Counted from the stretch's first letter, positions 1 to 12,596 are shown. The stretch is DNA of 64,000 nucleotides from Dryomyza anilis (GCA_951804985.1 OX638131.1:107280464-107344463), one strand, 5' to 3'. Notes: generated by a model not told the origin, from the letters alone. Numbers and translations: made by a program.

Positions 1-408
1 TTTTAGATTTATATTTAGAGTTGCAGTACATTGACTTTGGGGATGTTATTATCGATGCTCTTAAAGCAATTAACACACAGTTGAACTTCAATTATTTTTA
101 ATTTGAAGCTAATCTGTAGAGCCTATGACAATTTACAGTGAATTATTAAATAGCTTAATTAGTTGACGAATGGCTGACGGATCTGTTTTTAATTGAGTCG
201 TATGTCAGAGAATGGAACGAAAGGCAATTCGAATTTGTGAAATAAATAATGGGCAAATATTGATATAGACGAAAAATGAGAGAAGTATTTAGCGATACCC
301 TTCGTAGTGGAAATCATATTCGGAACATGGTCAGGCACAAAACACTGATTATGTTCCTTGGATAACTAGATTTGATCTTGATCATGTCTATGCAATATTT
401 TATATTAT
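1..408. other. AT-rich DNA, no feature seen
   Basis: I see no repeat, open frame of note or RNA signal in this stretch before the first MITE. Confidence 0.5.
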
Positions 409-789
409 CCCAGTATGCCATTCGTATCGATATCGTTACGAGATCATTGCGAGTAGATGGAGAAATCACACGATATCGGACCCGTTCTCGTAACGATATC
501 GAGCGTCAAATTGGACCTAGATGGTTGGTAGATACCGGAACGTTCTGTCGGAGTTTTCACGATATGAGAAGTTTTTCGAAATCGGAACGATATCGAAGAA
601 CAAAAATGATTAAAGTTCGAGATTGCTGCGAAAAATATTACGATATCGATTTCGTATGTTCTCAAAGTATTTGAATGTACGAAAATGTAAAAAATTAGAA
701 TCGAGAAAGCAACGAGATCGAACCATTTTATTGAAGTTATTCGAGAAAGCTTCGAGGTATCGAAGATCTCCGAGACATGGCAGACTGGG
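409..789. mobile_element. CGATA-rich MITE, copy 1
   Basis: A 381-bp element with terminal inverted repeats CCCAGTATGCCAT at the left and ATGGCAGACTGGG at the right, 12 of 13 bases matching. A second copy in the same orientation lies at 55,328-55,725, with long stretches of identity, for example around the shared TCGGAACGTTCTGTCGG. The interior is unusually rich in CGATA and TATCG, with six forward CGATA motifs and a TATCGATA octamer near 425. It has no coding capacity; the open frames across it are short and unlike any protein I know. I could not see a clear target-site duplication, so the transposon superfamily is open. The two copies plus inverted ends make a non-autonomous DNA transposon the best reading. 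Confidence 0.75.
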
Positions 790-1019
790 ATCTCATATAA
801 TATTCATTTTAAATAATCTACAAAACGGTTATTTGCTAGTTCTTGCTGACGTTTACATTTCAAAAATTTATTTGTCCGGTATTGATTAAGAATTTTTTTT
901 TAATGGGTCCTTCACATGGACATGCTAGGGTAAACTAATAACAAATTTCCAGATCAAAACCTAGTCGGGGCGCATGAAATGTTGTACAATGAGATCTGAA
1001 AAATTACTTTAAAGCTAAG
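790..1019. other. AT-rich spacer, no feature seen
   Basis: A short stretch between the MITE and the first 19-bp array, with nothing I can support. Confidence 0.5.
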
Positions 1020-2165
1020 ATTGACAAACTGAATTTTGAGTGAAAAATGGAATTTTTAGTGAGAAATTAAATTTTAGTGAAGAAAGGTATTTTTAGTGTA
1101 CAAATTAAAATATGGCGATAAAATGCAAATTTGGTAAAAAAAATTAATTTTTAGTGAAAAATTTAATTTTTAGTGAAAAATTGAATTTTTATTGAAAAAT
1201 TGAATTTATAGTGAAAAATTGAATTTTTAGTGAAAAATTGAATTTATAGTGAAAAATTGAATTTTTAGTGAAAAATTTAATTTTTAGTGAAATTTTTAGT
1301 GAAAATTTGAATTTTAAGTGAAAAATTGAACTTTTAGTGAAAATTTGAATTTTTAGTAAATATTTGACTTTTAATGAAAATTTGAATTTTTAGTGAAAAT
1401 TTGAATTTTTAGTGAAAATTTGAATTTTTAGTGAAAATTTGAATTTTTAGTGAAAATTTGAATTTTTAGTGAAAATTTTAACTTTTAGTGAAAAATTGAA
1501 CTTTTTGTGAAAATTTGAATTTTTAGTGAATATTTGAATTTTTAGTGAAAAATTGAATTTTTAATGAAAAATTGAATTTTTAGTGAACAATTTAATTTCT
1601 AGTGAAAAATTGAATTTTTAGAGAAAAATTAAATTTTTAGTGATAAATTGAATTTTTACTGAAAAATTGATTTTTTAGTGAAGAATTGTATTTTTTTTTT
1701 AGTGTACAATTTAAAATTTAGTGAAAAAATTAAAATTTGTTGAAAAATTAATTTGCAAAGAAAAATTGAATTTTTAATGAAAAAATTATTTTTTAACTTA
1801 AAATGATATTTTTAGTGAAATGTTTGAGTTATTAAGTGAAAAATTGAATTCCTAGCGAAAGAAGATTTATAGTTAAAAATTGAATTTTAAGTGAAAATGA
1901 ATTTTTAATGAAAAACTGAATTTTTAGGTAAAAATTTAATTGTTACGGGAACATTTAATTTTTAATGAAAATTTAATTTTTAGTCAAAAATTTAGTTTTA
2001 ATATGAAAAATTGAATTTTTAGTGAAAAATTAAATTTTTGTTGAAATGTTGAATTTTTAGTTCAAAATTGAGTTTTTAATGAAAATCTTTGTTTGTAGTG
2101 AAAATTTAAATTTTTACTTGGAAACGGAATTTTTAGTGAAAAAATTAAGTAAAAATTTAAATTGT
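1020..2165 (+). repeat. 19-bp minisatellite array 1
   Basis: Tandem array of a 19-bp unit, consensus GAATTTTTAGTGAAAAATT, about 60 degenerate copies. Within the unit AATTTTT and AAAAATT are perfect inverted 7-mers around AGTG, so each unit can form a small hairpin. The edges are the most diverged, with changed spacers and single-base indels, while the middle (about 1,200-1,560) is more regular. The same unit forms arrays at 3,661-5,600 and 31,851-33,330 in this orientation and at 28,001-30,225 and 63,690-64,000 in the other. Confidence 0.95.
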
Positions 2166-2560
2166 CACTTCAACTAAAAATGGAAACCTTTTACTTTTCT
2201 TAATCTCAACTTTTCTCAATCACAGCCAACACATAAACTAAATACAGCAGCATTAGCGCCTTAAAATACGCCTGGGTGGGCTTCAATCTGCTGTGTCCTC
2301 GAATATTGTTTTCAAGATAAACAAAACAAATAACTGATATTTTAGGCCACATGCGGGCACGAGGATATCTGCTCATATCAGAAAAACCTTCTTAATCTTT
2401 TTTCCAATCTGCTTTTTTAAACCTTTTCTTATAGCAAAGTCAATATTTATGTGGACGGATCTAAAATGTGTGTTTGGGGTTTTTCCACGTTATGGCCAAA
2501 GCATGTCTCTCGCGTGCATGGAATGCATTGAAAAATTAACAGAATAAAAATAGATCAAGT
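2166..2560. other. Non-repetitive spacer, no feature seen
   Basis: Mixed-composition DNA following the 19-bp array. I see no reading frame, tRNA box or inverted ends. Confidence 0.5.
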
Positions 2561-3000
2561 GCTATATTGTGCAGCAAAATATATAAATAATGCTATTGAT
2601 ACAGTAATCAGCATCAATTGTTTGGTCTATTAGTCTGTCCGTCTGTCTGTCTGCCGTACTGTCGGCTGTCTGTCGCTGCGTCTTTTGGCCTTTTGGACGA
2701 CAATGCCGCGCAAGTGGTCTGCACTGCACATCATGCATTTCTTTTTGTTCCAGATGATGATGTTGCCGCCACCACCCTATTGCCGCCGCTGGTGCCGCTG
2801 AAGTGGATTTTCCACTTCGTGTGGCGTGCAGCGACAACGTGTTCCTGGCCAACAATTATGTAAGTCAGCGGACAGACGAACACATAGACGGACTTGAGCT
2901 GAGCACGAGCACAAAAAAACCGGAAAAATAACAAATAAAATAAAAAAAGCACTTGAAGTTCAACATATGAGTAAAAAAAAACCATGAAACTAAACGAAAA
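2561..3000. other. GC-richer island with GTCY run and hairpin
   Basis: This stretch is clearly richer in G and C than its surroundings. It begins with a TCTG/TCCG (GTCY) run at about 2,630-2,655, like the proto-microsatellite of dipteran mini-me repeats but without their conserved core. At 2,800-2,818 there is a perfect hairpin, GAAGTGGA / TCCACTTC with a TTT loop. Open frames of 81 to 111 codons exist on both strands, but none resembles a known protein and they overlap, so I do not call a gene. Confidence 0.5.
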
Positions 3001-3324
3001 AAACATCAATTGCCGGCCGGCAACAGTTGGCGTTCTTCGTGATACATTGCAGTGCTGCCAGCGCATTTGTCAGATACACAGATACTTCGTCTTCACACAC
3101 AACAGTGCTGCAGCAACACGTACTCGGTAACTCAATATTATTCAATAGATCCAGAGAATTGCATTATTTAGCATATTTTATGCGCTGCTCAGTAGTTTTC
3201 GAACAACGCATAGTTCTAAGCGCATCCATGAGATATATAGATGTATCTGCAGCAGTAGCAGTATTTAGAGCATTACAGGCATTGTGCGGCAAGATGTTCG
3301 ACTATTGGGCAGGACGGACAATAT

Positions 3325-3469
3325 TATAAAAGCGTTGTTGCTACAGTTATTCACTACAGATACTCGTTGTTTATCTTACGGATGATGCGCAGCCCAACAA
3401 TTGAAGTAGCGGCAGCCACCAGATACAAATATTTACTGACCTGTGCGACGATGTGTGCTGATAAATAAA
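3325..3469 (+). promoter_or_regulatory. Possible TATA promoter or LTR remnant
   Basis: TATAAAAG at 3,325-3,332 is followed 28 bases later by TCACTA (A at 3,353), which fits the spacing of a fly TATA box and Initiator, although the Initiator match is imperfect. A 28-codon open frame beginning with two ATGs runs from 3,382 to 3,468, and AATAAA lies at 3,464-3,469. A TATA box followed closely by a polyadenylation signal also fits the U3-R region of a retroelement LTR, but I found no second copy and no TG...CA boundaries. This could be a real promoter, a solo LTR remnant or chance. Confidence 0.25.
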
Positions 3470-3660
3470 CAACAGTTAGATAGGCGAAGTTAGTCTAGTT
3501 GAGGAGAACGCATTGGAATTTCTATTGAAATCAAATGCTGATTGATATACATAAACAAATTATTTTTCGGGGTTAATTTAAAGTATTAATAAAAAAAATT
3601 TGTTTGTTTAGACAACAATTTGTAAAGTGTTTGAAGGCGACAGTAGCGTGCAGCTGGTGA

Positions 3661-5600
3661 AATATTGAGTTTTAGAATAAAAATATAGTTTATAGATACA
3701 AATTTAATTTTAAAACAATTTTTAGTGAAATATTGCATTTTTTGTTAAAAATTGAATTTTTAGTGAAAAATTGAAATATTAGTGAAAAATTGAATTTTTA
3801 GTGAAAAATTGAATTTATAGTGATAAATTTAATTTTTTGTGAAAAATTGAATTATTAGTGAAAAATTGAATTTTTAGTGAAAAAATTATTTTTTAGCAAA
3901 AAAATAAATTTGTAGTGAAAAATTTAATTTTTAGTGAAAATTGAATATATAGTGAAAATTTGATTTTTTAGTGAAAAATTGAATTTTTAGTGAAAAAATT
4001 GAATTTTTAATGAAAAATTGAATTTTTAATGAAAAATTGAATTTTTAGTGAAAAATTGAATTTTTAGTGAAAAATTGAATTTTTAGTGAAAAATTGAATT
4101 TTTAGTGAAAAATTGAAATATTAGTGAAAAATTGAATTTTTAGTGAAAAAATTGAATTTTTAATGAAAAATTGAATTTTTAATGAAAAATTGAATTTTTA
4201 GTGAAAAATTGAATTTTTAGTGAAAAATTGCATTTTTAGTGAAAAATTGAATTTTTAGTGAAAAATTGAAATATTAGTGAAAAATTGAATTTTTAGTGAA
4301 AAATTGAATTTATAGTGAAAAATTTAATTTTTTGTGAAAAATTGAATTATTAGTGAAAAATTGAATTTTTAGTGAAAAAATTATTTTTTAGCAAAAAAAT
4401 AAATTTGTAGTGAAAAATTTAATTTTTAGTGAAAATTGAATATATAGTGAAAATTTGATTTTTTAGTGAAAAATTGAATTTTTAGTGAAAAAATTGAATT
4501 TTTAATGAAAAATTGAATTTTTAATGAAAAATTGAATTTTTAATGAAAAATTGAATTTTTAGTGAAAAATTGAATTTTTAGTGAAAAATTGAATTTTTAG
4601 TGAAAAATTGAATTTTTAGTGAAAAATTGAATTTTTAGTGAAAAATTGAATTTTTAGTGAAAAATTGAATTTTTAGTGAAAAATTGAATTTTTAGTGAAA
4701 AATTGAATTTTTAGTGAAAAATTGAATTTTTAGTGAAAAATTGAATTTTTAGTGAAAAATTGAATTTTTAGTGAAAAATTGAATTTTTAGTGAAAAATTT
4801 AATTTTTAGTGAAAAATTTAATTTCTAGTGAAAAATTTAATTTTTAGTGAAAAATTGAATTTTTAGTGAAAAATTGAATTTTTAGTGAAAAATTGAATTT
4901 TTAGTGAAAAATTGAATTTTTAGTGAAAAATTGAATTTTTAGTGAAAAATTGAATTTTTAGTGAAAAATCGAATTTTTAGTGAAAAATTGAATTTTTAGT
5001 GAAAAATTGAATTTTTAGTGAAAAATTGAATTTTGAGTGAAAATTTGAATTTTTAATGAAAATTTGAATTTTTAGTGAAAAATTGAATTTTTAGTGAAAA
5101 ATAGAATTTTTAGTGAAAAATTGAATTTTTAGTGAAAATTTGAATTTTTAATGAAAAATTGAATTTTTAGTGAAAATTTGAATTTTTAGTTAAAAAAAAA
5201 TTGAAAAATTGAATTTTAGTGAAAAATTGAATTTTTAGTGAAAAATTGAATTTTTAGTGAAAAATTGAATTTTTAGTGAAAAATTGAATTTTTAGTGAAA
5301 AATTGAATTTTTAGTGAAAAATTGAATTTTTAGTGAAAAATTGAATTTTTAGTGAAAAATTGAATTTTTAGTGAAAAATTGAATTTTTAGTGAAAATTTG
5401 AATTTTTAATGAAAAATTGAATTTTTAGTGAAAATTTGAATTTTTAGTTAAAAAAAAATTGAAAAATTGAATTTTAGTGAAAAATTGAATTTTTAGTGAA
5501 AAATTGAATTTTTATTGATAAATTTAGGTTCTACTGAGAAAGTTAAATTTCAGTTTAAAATTTGGTTTTTGGTAAAAACTTTAATTTTAATTGAAAATTT
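3661..5600 (+). repeat. 19-bp minisatellite array 2
   Basis: The longest plus-orientation array of the 19-bp unit (GAATTTTTAGTGAAAAATT), about 100 copies. Positions 4,560-5,040 are nearly perfect, with more than 20 consecutive units almost unchanged. Higher-order structure is visible: a variant block starting TTGAAATATT at 3,771 recurs at 4,266, exactly 495 bp on, including the rare variant GCAAAAAAATAAATTTGTAG at 3,896 and 4,391. A second block with the run GTTAAAAAAAAATTG at 5,189 recurs at 5,447, 258 bp on. This points to recent segmental duplication inside the array. Confidence 0.95.
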
Positions 5601-7333
5601 AAATATTTGCTACCACAATTACTTTTATATGGACAGAAGGTAGAGTAAAATATTTGAAAGCAATCGGTTCATAAATTTTTTGTAGTCAGCAGTTTCTTAC
5701 AGTTTTTCGAGTTTTTAAAATATTGGTAGTTTTTTTTAAATAATGTACTAAATTCTGAACAAACTGAGTATAGAATTAGAAAAAGACAAAATTCCACAGC
5801 AATAGATGAAATCGACATTAGCCTGAAACATGTTAAAAATGTCCATATGCGAAAAAGTTTATTCCATCTCTATAGATCTATTAAAATATAGCAACACAAA
5901 AACTCCAATATTATTCAATATGAATTTCTGCAAAGTAACTTTTTCAACAAGAATGTGTCATTAGTCAAAACATTTAACACAGAAGTCACAACATAGCTCA
6001 CATGGTAACATAACTCAGTGTCATTCAGATAGATTTGTGTGTTTCGTTTGTAAAAATTACGTGCTTCTTCTGTCAACGAAATTCCTGTGACTCAAATATA
6101 TTTCTCTGCACTGCATCTAAGCATAATTACCACTCGAATTACTCTGCAATGGCGCCATGATCTACTGATCTCGAAAATATCTCAAATATTAAATTCAGAC
6201 TTGGTTGTCTTTTTCTATTGTTTGTCTAAATAATTTCATAATTTTAATATTTTCCATATATTCACAGCAGGGTTTCAAATTTATTGATGATCTAACAACA
6301 ATTTGGTGTTGTTTATATACAACATAAAAACAAAATATAATAATTTTTCGTACTTTGCCAAAAAAAAAAGAAGAAAAAACAATCAAAATCTTATTAATTA
6401 TTTTTTGTTATGACTTTTTGACGATTCGACAGAACGTGTCATTAATTGCCAACAAATATATATATATTTTTGGTATTTTATTTTTGTTATTTTATGTTTT
6501 GTTATTGTTTTTATTGCTGGCATATAACATTTCAATGGCGTTTTCGTTGTACATATCCGTCAGTTCCGTTGAGTAGTCGTTGATAGTTCGAAGTTAGTCT
6601 GCTTTTAACAGTCTGTGAGGTCTAAGCGAAAAAAATATATGATTACGTAAATTACATATGTTATTAGTCGGATATATGTTTAACACTTTCTATGTTGCAG
6701 TTTATTGTTTTTTTTGTCTTTTTTTTCTAATAAACCTTATAGCCCTTTCCTATAACAGTACTCGAGAAAACGAGTAAAAATTGCTATATACATACAGTAT
6801 ACAAATTCTATATAATTCGCTAGTGTTGATTTTGACTGCATACTCAATTTTTGTATATTTTATATAACTTTTTGAGAAAATTACAATCATAATTTAAAGC
6901 TCTTCTCACCCACCATATAGAATAAAAAAATATATCACTGTTGAAAAATAGCTTTACAAAAAACCTTAAACACAACTTTTCTTCTCATTGTCAATATACT
7001 AATGAATGCTAATATTTCCATACGTTTTATGTTAATTCGATCTAAAAATCTAACATTTTTTTTATTATTTTGATCTTATTTGCATCTTAAAATACTCGAG
7101 AGAGATTTTCAAACATATTTAAAAAAAAAAAATGTTAAACAATTTGGAATGGGCATCGACTTTTGGGTTGAAGGTGTTTCAGGAAATTGTAAGAAATTAT
7201 TTTCTACATTCACATGGAATGCTTCAACTTCTTAATGCCAGGATATCCCGCGATGAAATAAGAGAAGGAAACATATGTATCTATATTTTGAGGTATCTTT
7301 TATTAAAATCGAGACAGTCAGTGTCCAAATTAG
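5601..7333. other. AT-rich DNA, no gene seen
   Basis: Mostly AT-rich sequence with short A and T runs. Open frames of 63 to 73 codons (6,195-6,576 and 7,132-7,347) are low-complexity or unlike known proteins. GGCGCCAT occurs once at about 6,151. CGAAGTTAGTCT at 6,589-6,600 also occurs at 3,485-3,496, probably by chance or as a trace of an old shared repeat. Confidence 0.45.
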
Positions 7334-7335
7334 TA

Positions 7336-7927
7336 CACTCAAAGTAAAAAGTCTGCTATTAATAGCAAACTCTGACTGATAAATTTTAGCACACTTTAAT
7401 TTGCATTTACAGCATACTTTTATCTGCAATAGCGAACTGTTTGCTGGGAATCTTAGTTCTGCTGGTGATCAAGATCGTGCTAGTGTCACAGGTGTGCATA
7501 TTGCTAATGTTGCTAACCTGCACTAGATGGCGCCATAGTCACGAGACGCTGCAGCTAAATGTGTCTATAATTCGTAGACTCTTATTCGACAACATGTTTT
7601 TTTAAAAGAGATATTTCTTATACGTAATAATAATGCACGCATGCAAGAGTGAAATTGTGAAATAAAGGTAAAATAAAAATATGAGATAAATAAAAATAAA
7701 TATAATAAAAATTAATAATAATATATAAATAAAAAAGTATATCATAAATAAAATAAAAATACATAAAAAATATTTTTTTTATTTTCTTTTTTTATGAATT
7801 AGAGTTAACAGCAAACAAACTGTCATTTGCTGTTTCAGCAGAATCCGGCGCTTTCCTCTTTTCAGCAAACATTTTTGCTATATTGGCAACCTTTTTTGCT
7901 ACTGTTACAGACTTTTTATTTTGAGTG
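7336..7927. mobile_element. TA-flanked MITE (Tc1/mariner-like ends)
   Basis: A 592-bp element bounded by CACTCAAAGTAAAAAGTCTG at the left and the reverse complement of CACTCAAAATAAAAAGTCTG at the right. The inverted similarity continues inward to AGCAAA on both sides. TA lies immediately outside each end (7,334-7,335 and 7,928-7,929), as expected for Tc1/mariner-type insertion. The interior has no transposase frame; part of it (about 7,620-7,800) is low-complexity AT. The left half holds the CTCF-like motif annotated separately. Only one copy is present in the window. Confidence 0.7.
7520..7534 (+). promoter_or_regulatory. CTCF-like motif inside MITE
   Basis: GCACTAGATGGCGCC matches 14 of 15 positions of the general CTCF consensus CCASYAGRKGGCRSY, differing only at the first base. 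It lies in the GC-richer left half of the TA-flanked MITE. A motif of this length and fit is unlikely by chance in such AT-rich DNA, but binding is inferred from the motif alone. Confidence 0.4.
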
Positions 7928-7929
7928 TA

Positions 7930-9461
7930 TATATTAGACTGTAAAAAATGTGTATGAAATGAATTATTACCACATACTGTCTATTTTTCTTTGAAAGCTC
8001 GTCAAATATCTAAAAAAAACGTTTAGATCTTTTTTTTAGGTGCGCGTTAAAATTAACCGAAAACTTGAACCGTTTGTTAAATTATAGTTGTAGTTCGCTG
8101 AAAAATCTGTCCGTAAAGACTTATATTAGTATGCCATAGCATATTTTGGACATTATGTGCAGTTTTATTACACAAGAAACATTCACGTTAATGTCACCGC
8201 GTAGGATCTTTATTATTTTTATTTTTAATCCACACATATAGGTGAACCGACACTTAATAGATCAAAATTTGTGATAACTAAGCCTCGTCCCGGGACTTTT
8301 TGACTGGCAATTAGGTGGCAAATAAGTATTTTTCGCATAATATATAACAAACACTTTAATGGCAATTGTGTGACTATCACTTAAGTTGCCACAAAGTTCT
8401 TACTTGGGTACCTTGAAATAGTAGGTTTTATTAAATCTTGGTATTGAATCTGTAAATACAGCAGCTTTCAATCTGGAAATCAATAGCTTTTTGACAGACA
8501 AAGTTGGAGTTTGTACCAGTTGGAGTTTCTGCCATAGAAAAAAACGACTGGCGGTTGCCTAATGGCAGGTTATAGCAAGGTAAAGAAATGGCAGAGTCAG
8601 ATATATGAAATTCGAAAGCAGACTCTACAAATGCCTGCCAAAAAGCATTTGTAGAGTTTGTCTTCTCATTGACATTTATTTAATATAGTCACTTGCAATT
8701 GCAAAAGATACACAGAATAAAAAATAGTGAACTTAAATATAGCAAGTGAAATTAATTGATACAAAATAAAGAAAACTATTTATATAATAATTGGATATAC
8801 GAATTATTAAATCCTTTATGGGTTGTTGTATACGCTAAAATATGTGCATATATAGCTTATACACCAACCGAAAGTTAAAGGGCAACTATTCAGTTTTACA
8901 ACCACACACAGTTTTAAATTCACTACACAGTTTTAAATTCACTACACAGTTTTAAATTCACTACACTGTATTACAGGCACTGCTGTACCGATCTTATTTT
9001 ACATTAGTTGATAGCAACGCTTGCTTTCCTATTCGGTTCGTCGGGTCGTTTTTCCATACATCGTGCCTATAACTTTGATATTCTTCTCTGTTATTTGTGT
9101 TTAACATTTCCTTTGCATAATATATATGTAGCTCTAGTGGTGACGTGAACGTTGTTCAAACTTCGAAAAAATAATAGTAGTAAATTATAAAAAAAAAAAT
9201 GTGATATGATATGAAATAAAAAATATAAATAAACAATTATATGTATAAATAAAATAAAAATAAATAAATAAAAACGCCAAATAAAAGTAATTAATTAATA
9301 TAATTAAATATTTATTAATTAAAAATTAATTGTATTGACATTTACACATGTATTTTTTCTGATAGCAAATATTATTAACAAATTTCTGGAAGACAATTTT
9401 TAAGGTATATCATACCACTTTCGCGAAGACAATGATAACGAACACGGCATTGTTTTCGCTA
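7930..9461. other. AT-rich DNA with small repeats
   Basis: No gene is visible. At 8,622-8,657 there is a hairpin with perfect 13-bp arms (ACTCTACAAATGC and its complement) and a 10-base loop. At about 8,900-8,962 a 19-bp unit, TTTTAAATTCACTACACAG, is repeated three times head to tail. Positions 9,175-9,340 are low-complexity ATAAAT-type sequence. Confidence 0.6.
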
Positions 9462-10205
9462 TCTTCTATATATTTGTGAATGTTTGTATGCGTGTCTGTA
9501 TGTATATTCCGAATAGGCGTCAAAACTACTCATCGGAATCGAATAAAATTTTTACACAATATGTACCTTGGGTCCGGGCAGAGTATAGACTATATCTCGG
9601 TGAGATTGTGGACTGGACGTGGCACCTCCCATATAACCTAAAAATTAAAACACATTATATCAGCAATTGTGATAGCAACTTTAATTAAATTTTGATCAGC
9701 GTTATATTTATTCATTCTAAACAGTCTCGTCGAATATGGGCGGGATTGAACAAGTGGGCGTGGCACCCACAAAGAAGGTGAATTTTCAAGATGGTGAATA
9801 TCGATAGTTACAAAAGTGATATCAAAATATATTTCAACACAAATTCTTTAAACTCACCACACTGAAATTTACCACAACGAAACTTACCACACCGAAACTC
9901 GCCATACTAATACTCACCATACTAAAACTCACCACACTAAAATTCACCACACTAAAACTCACCACACTAAAATTCATCTCACAAAAACATACCACACACA
10001 AACTCACCACACACAAATTCATCACACTAAAACTCACCACACTAAAACTTCTACTGAGAAAAGATCTACGGGGAAGAATTCTACCGGTAAGAATTCTACT
10101 GGAAATCATTTTTTGGGGAAGAATTTCACGGGGAAGAACAGTCCGAGGAAATGTAGTTTTTGCGAAGAATTATTTTTTTTTGTTACTACATTTACAACAC
10201 CAATA
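9462..10205 (-). mobile_element. 15-bp-minisatellite element, copy 1
   Basis: A minus-strand member of a family with three other copies here (24,063-24,618; 51,831-52,295; 56,541-57,972). Read on the minus strand the order is: a block around ATTGGTGTTGTAAATGTAG, degenerate TTCTTTCCCGTAGAA-type repeats (about 10,135-10,055), a 15-bp minisatellite of unit TTTAGTGTGGTGAGT (about 13 copies, 10,050-9,853), a block with GCCACGCCCACTTGTTCAATC, and an end in ATATATAGA near 9,462. It has no coding capacity. Central minisatellites and a short AT-rich end are known from non-autonomous Helitron-type elements, but I cannot place this family with certainty. Confidence 0.65.
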
Positions 10206-11219
10206 AAAAAACGTTCAAACGGTCTCTGCTTGTTATTAAGAAAAGCAAATAAATTTTAATATTCAATTTTTGAAATTATATTCGTCAAAAACAATATTTA
10301 ATGAATTAAATGAATCAAAAAGAAATATACAAATTATTTTTTTGTACAAAACAAACATATTTTTAAATAGAAATGAAAAGGTAAATGTTATTTCCTAATA
10401 TGAAATTGTGTCATCAAAATGAAGACATCAACCTTCTTTTCATTAGTACAAACAGAAAAAAGATTTTCTAAAATCTGTCTTAAATTCCTTCAAATAAATT
10501 TTTTCAAAGAATTGTTTTCACAAATCTATCCAACATATTTGCACCCAATTAATAAATATCAATCTCAAAATATTATAAGTATCCAGTTTCGGAGAACTCT
10601 TCGATGTAATAAATCTGTTTAAAATTACACAATATTTTTTGTTAAAGGTAGCTTAAGACTCCTGAGTGCTTTTAGTAATGGTTGAAGAATTTTCCTTTTT
10701 GTTTTGCGAGAAAATTTCGCAGAAAACCTAAAATTCCCATGCTTTGTTACATTTATTTTCCGTTGTTTTATTTATTTTGTATTAATGCAACGGGAAACAA
10801 AGTTTGACACAAATAATAATTGAAAAATTTGAAGCAAATAAAGCATAGAAAATGTAAAAAAAAAGGCACAGATGACGCTGTTTGTTACAACTAATTGAAA
10901 TTTAAACTGTTCTCAAACAATGAAATACAAAACTTAAAACATTTAAATAGACTGCGCCAAAAAAAAATACCAAGTGGATAAAATTTTGAAGCTTGGTAGC
11001 AAAAAAAAAAGAAGTTTGCTTAAATATTTCATTTGGCAAAATGCCTAAAGGTTTTCATTTAATTGAAGCAACAATGTTTTCAACTTGAGAACAATTTCAA
11101 AAAGGACGTTTAAATTTTTTATTTTTTTATTTATTATTTCTTCATTGCCAACAAAATCTGTCGGTCAACTTTTCAACCAGAAAATCAAGCCGCTTTTATT
11201 AAAGCAATTTAAAAGAAAA
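10206..11219. other. AT-rich DNA, no feature seen
   Basis: Only short open frames and A or T runs are visible here. Confidence 0.5.
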
Positions 11220-11920
11220 TCTGTTGTTTGTGCTGCGGCGCCAGCCTCAGTCCTTGCTACGTAGCATCTTCCACAGAATATCAGGTACCCTATACAAGGT
11301 ACTATAGTTATTACAAATGTCCGTCTATTTTGTCTCTCATTCGACGGTGATCCACATTTAATGAGCGACGCCTATGTTTTTCGTTGACAGCCGCTGTCAT
11401 TAGCGGCTCCGATTTGTTGCAACCGTTAAACGTAACCCTTGCATGTAACTGGAGAACATCCTAAATTATGCCACAGACAAATATTTGTTTTGGGTAAAGA
11501 AATTCTCGGATTTTCATTGAAGTTGATATTTATTTTTTTTTTAATTTATGACATATCTTTGTGCATCGCTGTCTATCTGTCTGTCTCAGCACTGCTACTC
11601 TATGTTTATATCACGCATTTTATGGAATGTCGTCTCTCAGGTGTTAATTATCTTGCCTCAGGCAGCCTGAGCCTACGCATCTGTTACCTGCCTTGTCGGT
11701 CTTCTTCTTCTTCTTCGTTGTGGCATTTGAAGCCTCTCGAATGTGTCTACTGTCTGACTTTGAATATGTTATTCTTTACAGTTCAACCCTTTCGCGAAGA
11801 CTCTTCATGTTGCCGCCGGCTTTTGCATCTTCCCGCTGTGTCACAGGATGCATTGAAGTGTTCATGTTGTTTTATAACGGTTCGTAGGTTAGTGTTAAAT
11901 AAATCCAGGAATTAGCGGAA
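11220..11920. other. GC-richer stretch, uncertain
   Basis: This segment is less AT-rich than its neighbours and contains a 158-codon open frame on the plus strand (11,439-11,915). Its translation is rich in Leu, Ser and Cys and has no motif I recognise; a short TTC repeat at 11,702 accounts for a serine run. It could be an exon of an unrecognised gene, a conserved regulatory stretch or chance. I see no splice-site or codon-use evidence that favours coding. Confidence 0.25.
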
Positions 11921-12540
11921 AGCCTTAAAGGGTTACGCAGTGTGCAAAGTAGAAGATTAGTTTAAAATTATTGTCAATTGGTAAGAATTTAGGTAGTTGT
12001 CGTCGCTGACAAGTGATAAGACTAAAAAGGTTTAAAGAAATCTAATGATAGAATTCACACCGAAAAATACTGTATTCAAAATAAATAAAAAATATCTTTA
12101 AAATAAATACATATGTATTTAATTTACGTCCAAATACATATGTATTTGTTTTTACTAAATTGATGTAGTTGTTTTTGTATGGGGAATAACTACATAATTT
12201 TACTGCATTTCTATACAAAAATTAAATACATTTGTATTAAAAAAACTAAATTTTGTCTTTATTTTTACGTCCCGAAATATGTAGAAAAAGTACTACGCTT
12301 TTAATTTTACTCTACTCTGTACTTATTTTTCTTTGCTGTGTTAATTAATTTTAAAAATATATTTTTTTATATATTTATAATAAAAACAATTTTTATTGAT
12401 ACGGAAAATTATATGAATGAATATTGATATGAAATTTGTTGATTTCCAAAAAATAAGAAACAATATTTATAAATAAGAAATCTATTTAGTTTCATAACAT
12501 ATATACGACTAAAGAGGGTTACCCACCAACTACAATAATA
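11921..12540. other. AT-rich DNA, no feature seen
   Basis: Contains ATACATATGTATT-type palindromes at about 12,108-12,145 but nothing that I can call a gene or element. Confidence 0.45.
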
Positions 12541-12545
12541 ATTTA

Positions 12546-12596
<51 letters not shown>

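Noticed and set aside
1020..5600. CRISPR-like regular repeats
   Set aside because: Units are contiguous with no unique spacers, and the genome is eukaryotic. These are minisatellites.
9834..10109. Val/Ser/Phe-repeat frames at 9.8, 24.1 and 51.8 kb
   Set aside because: The frames are translations of the 15-bp minisatellite, a multiple of three, in members of one mobile family.
11439..11915. 158-codon open frame
   Set aside because: No known motif, unusual composition, and overlapping open frames. It is mentioned as an uncertain stretch but not called a gene.
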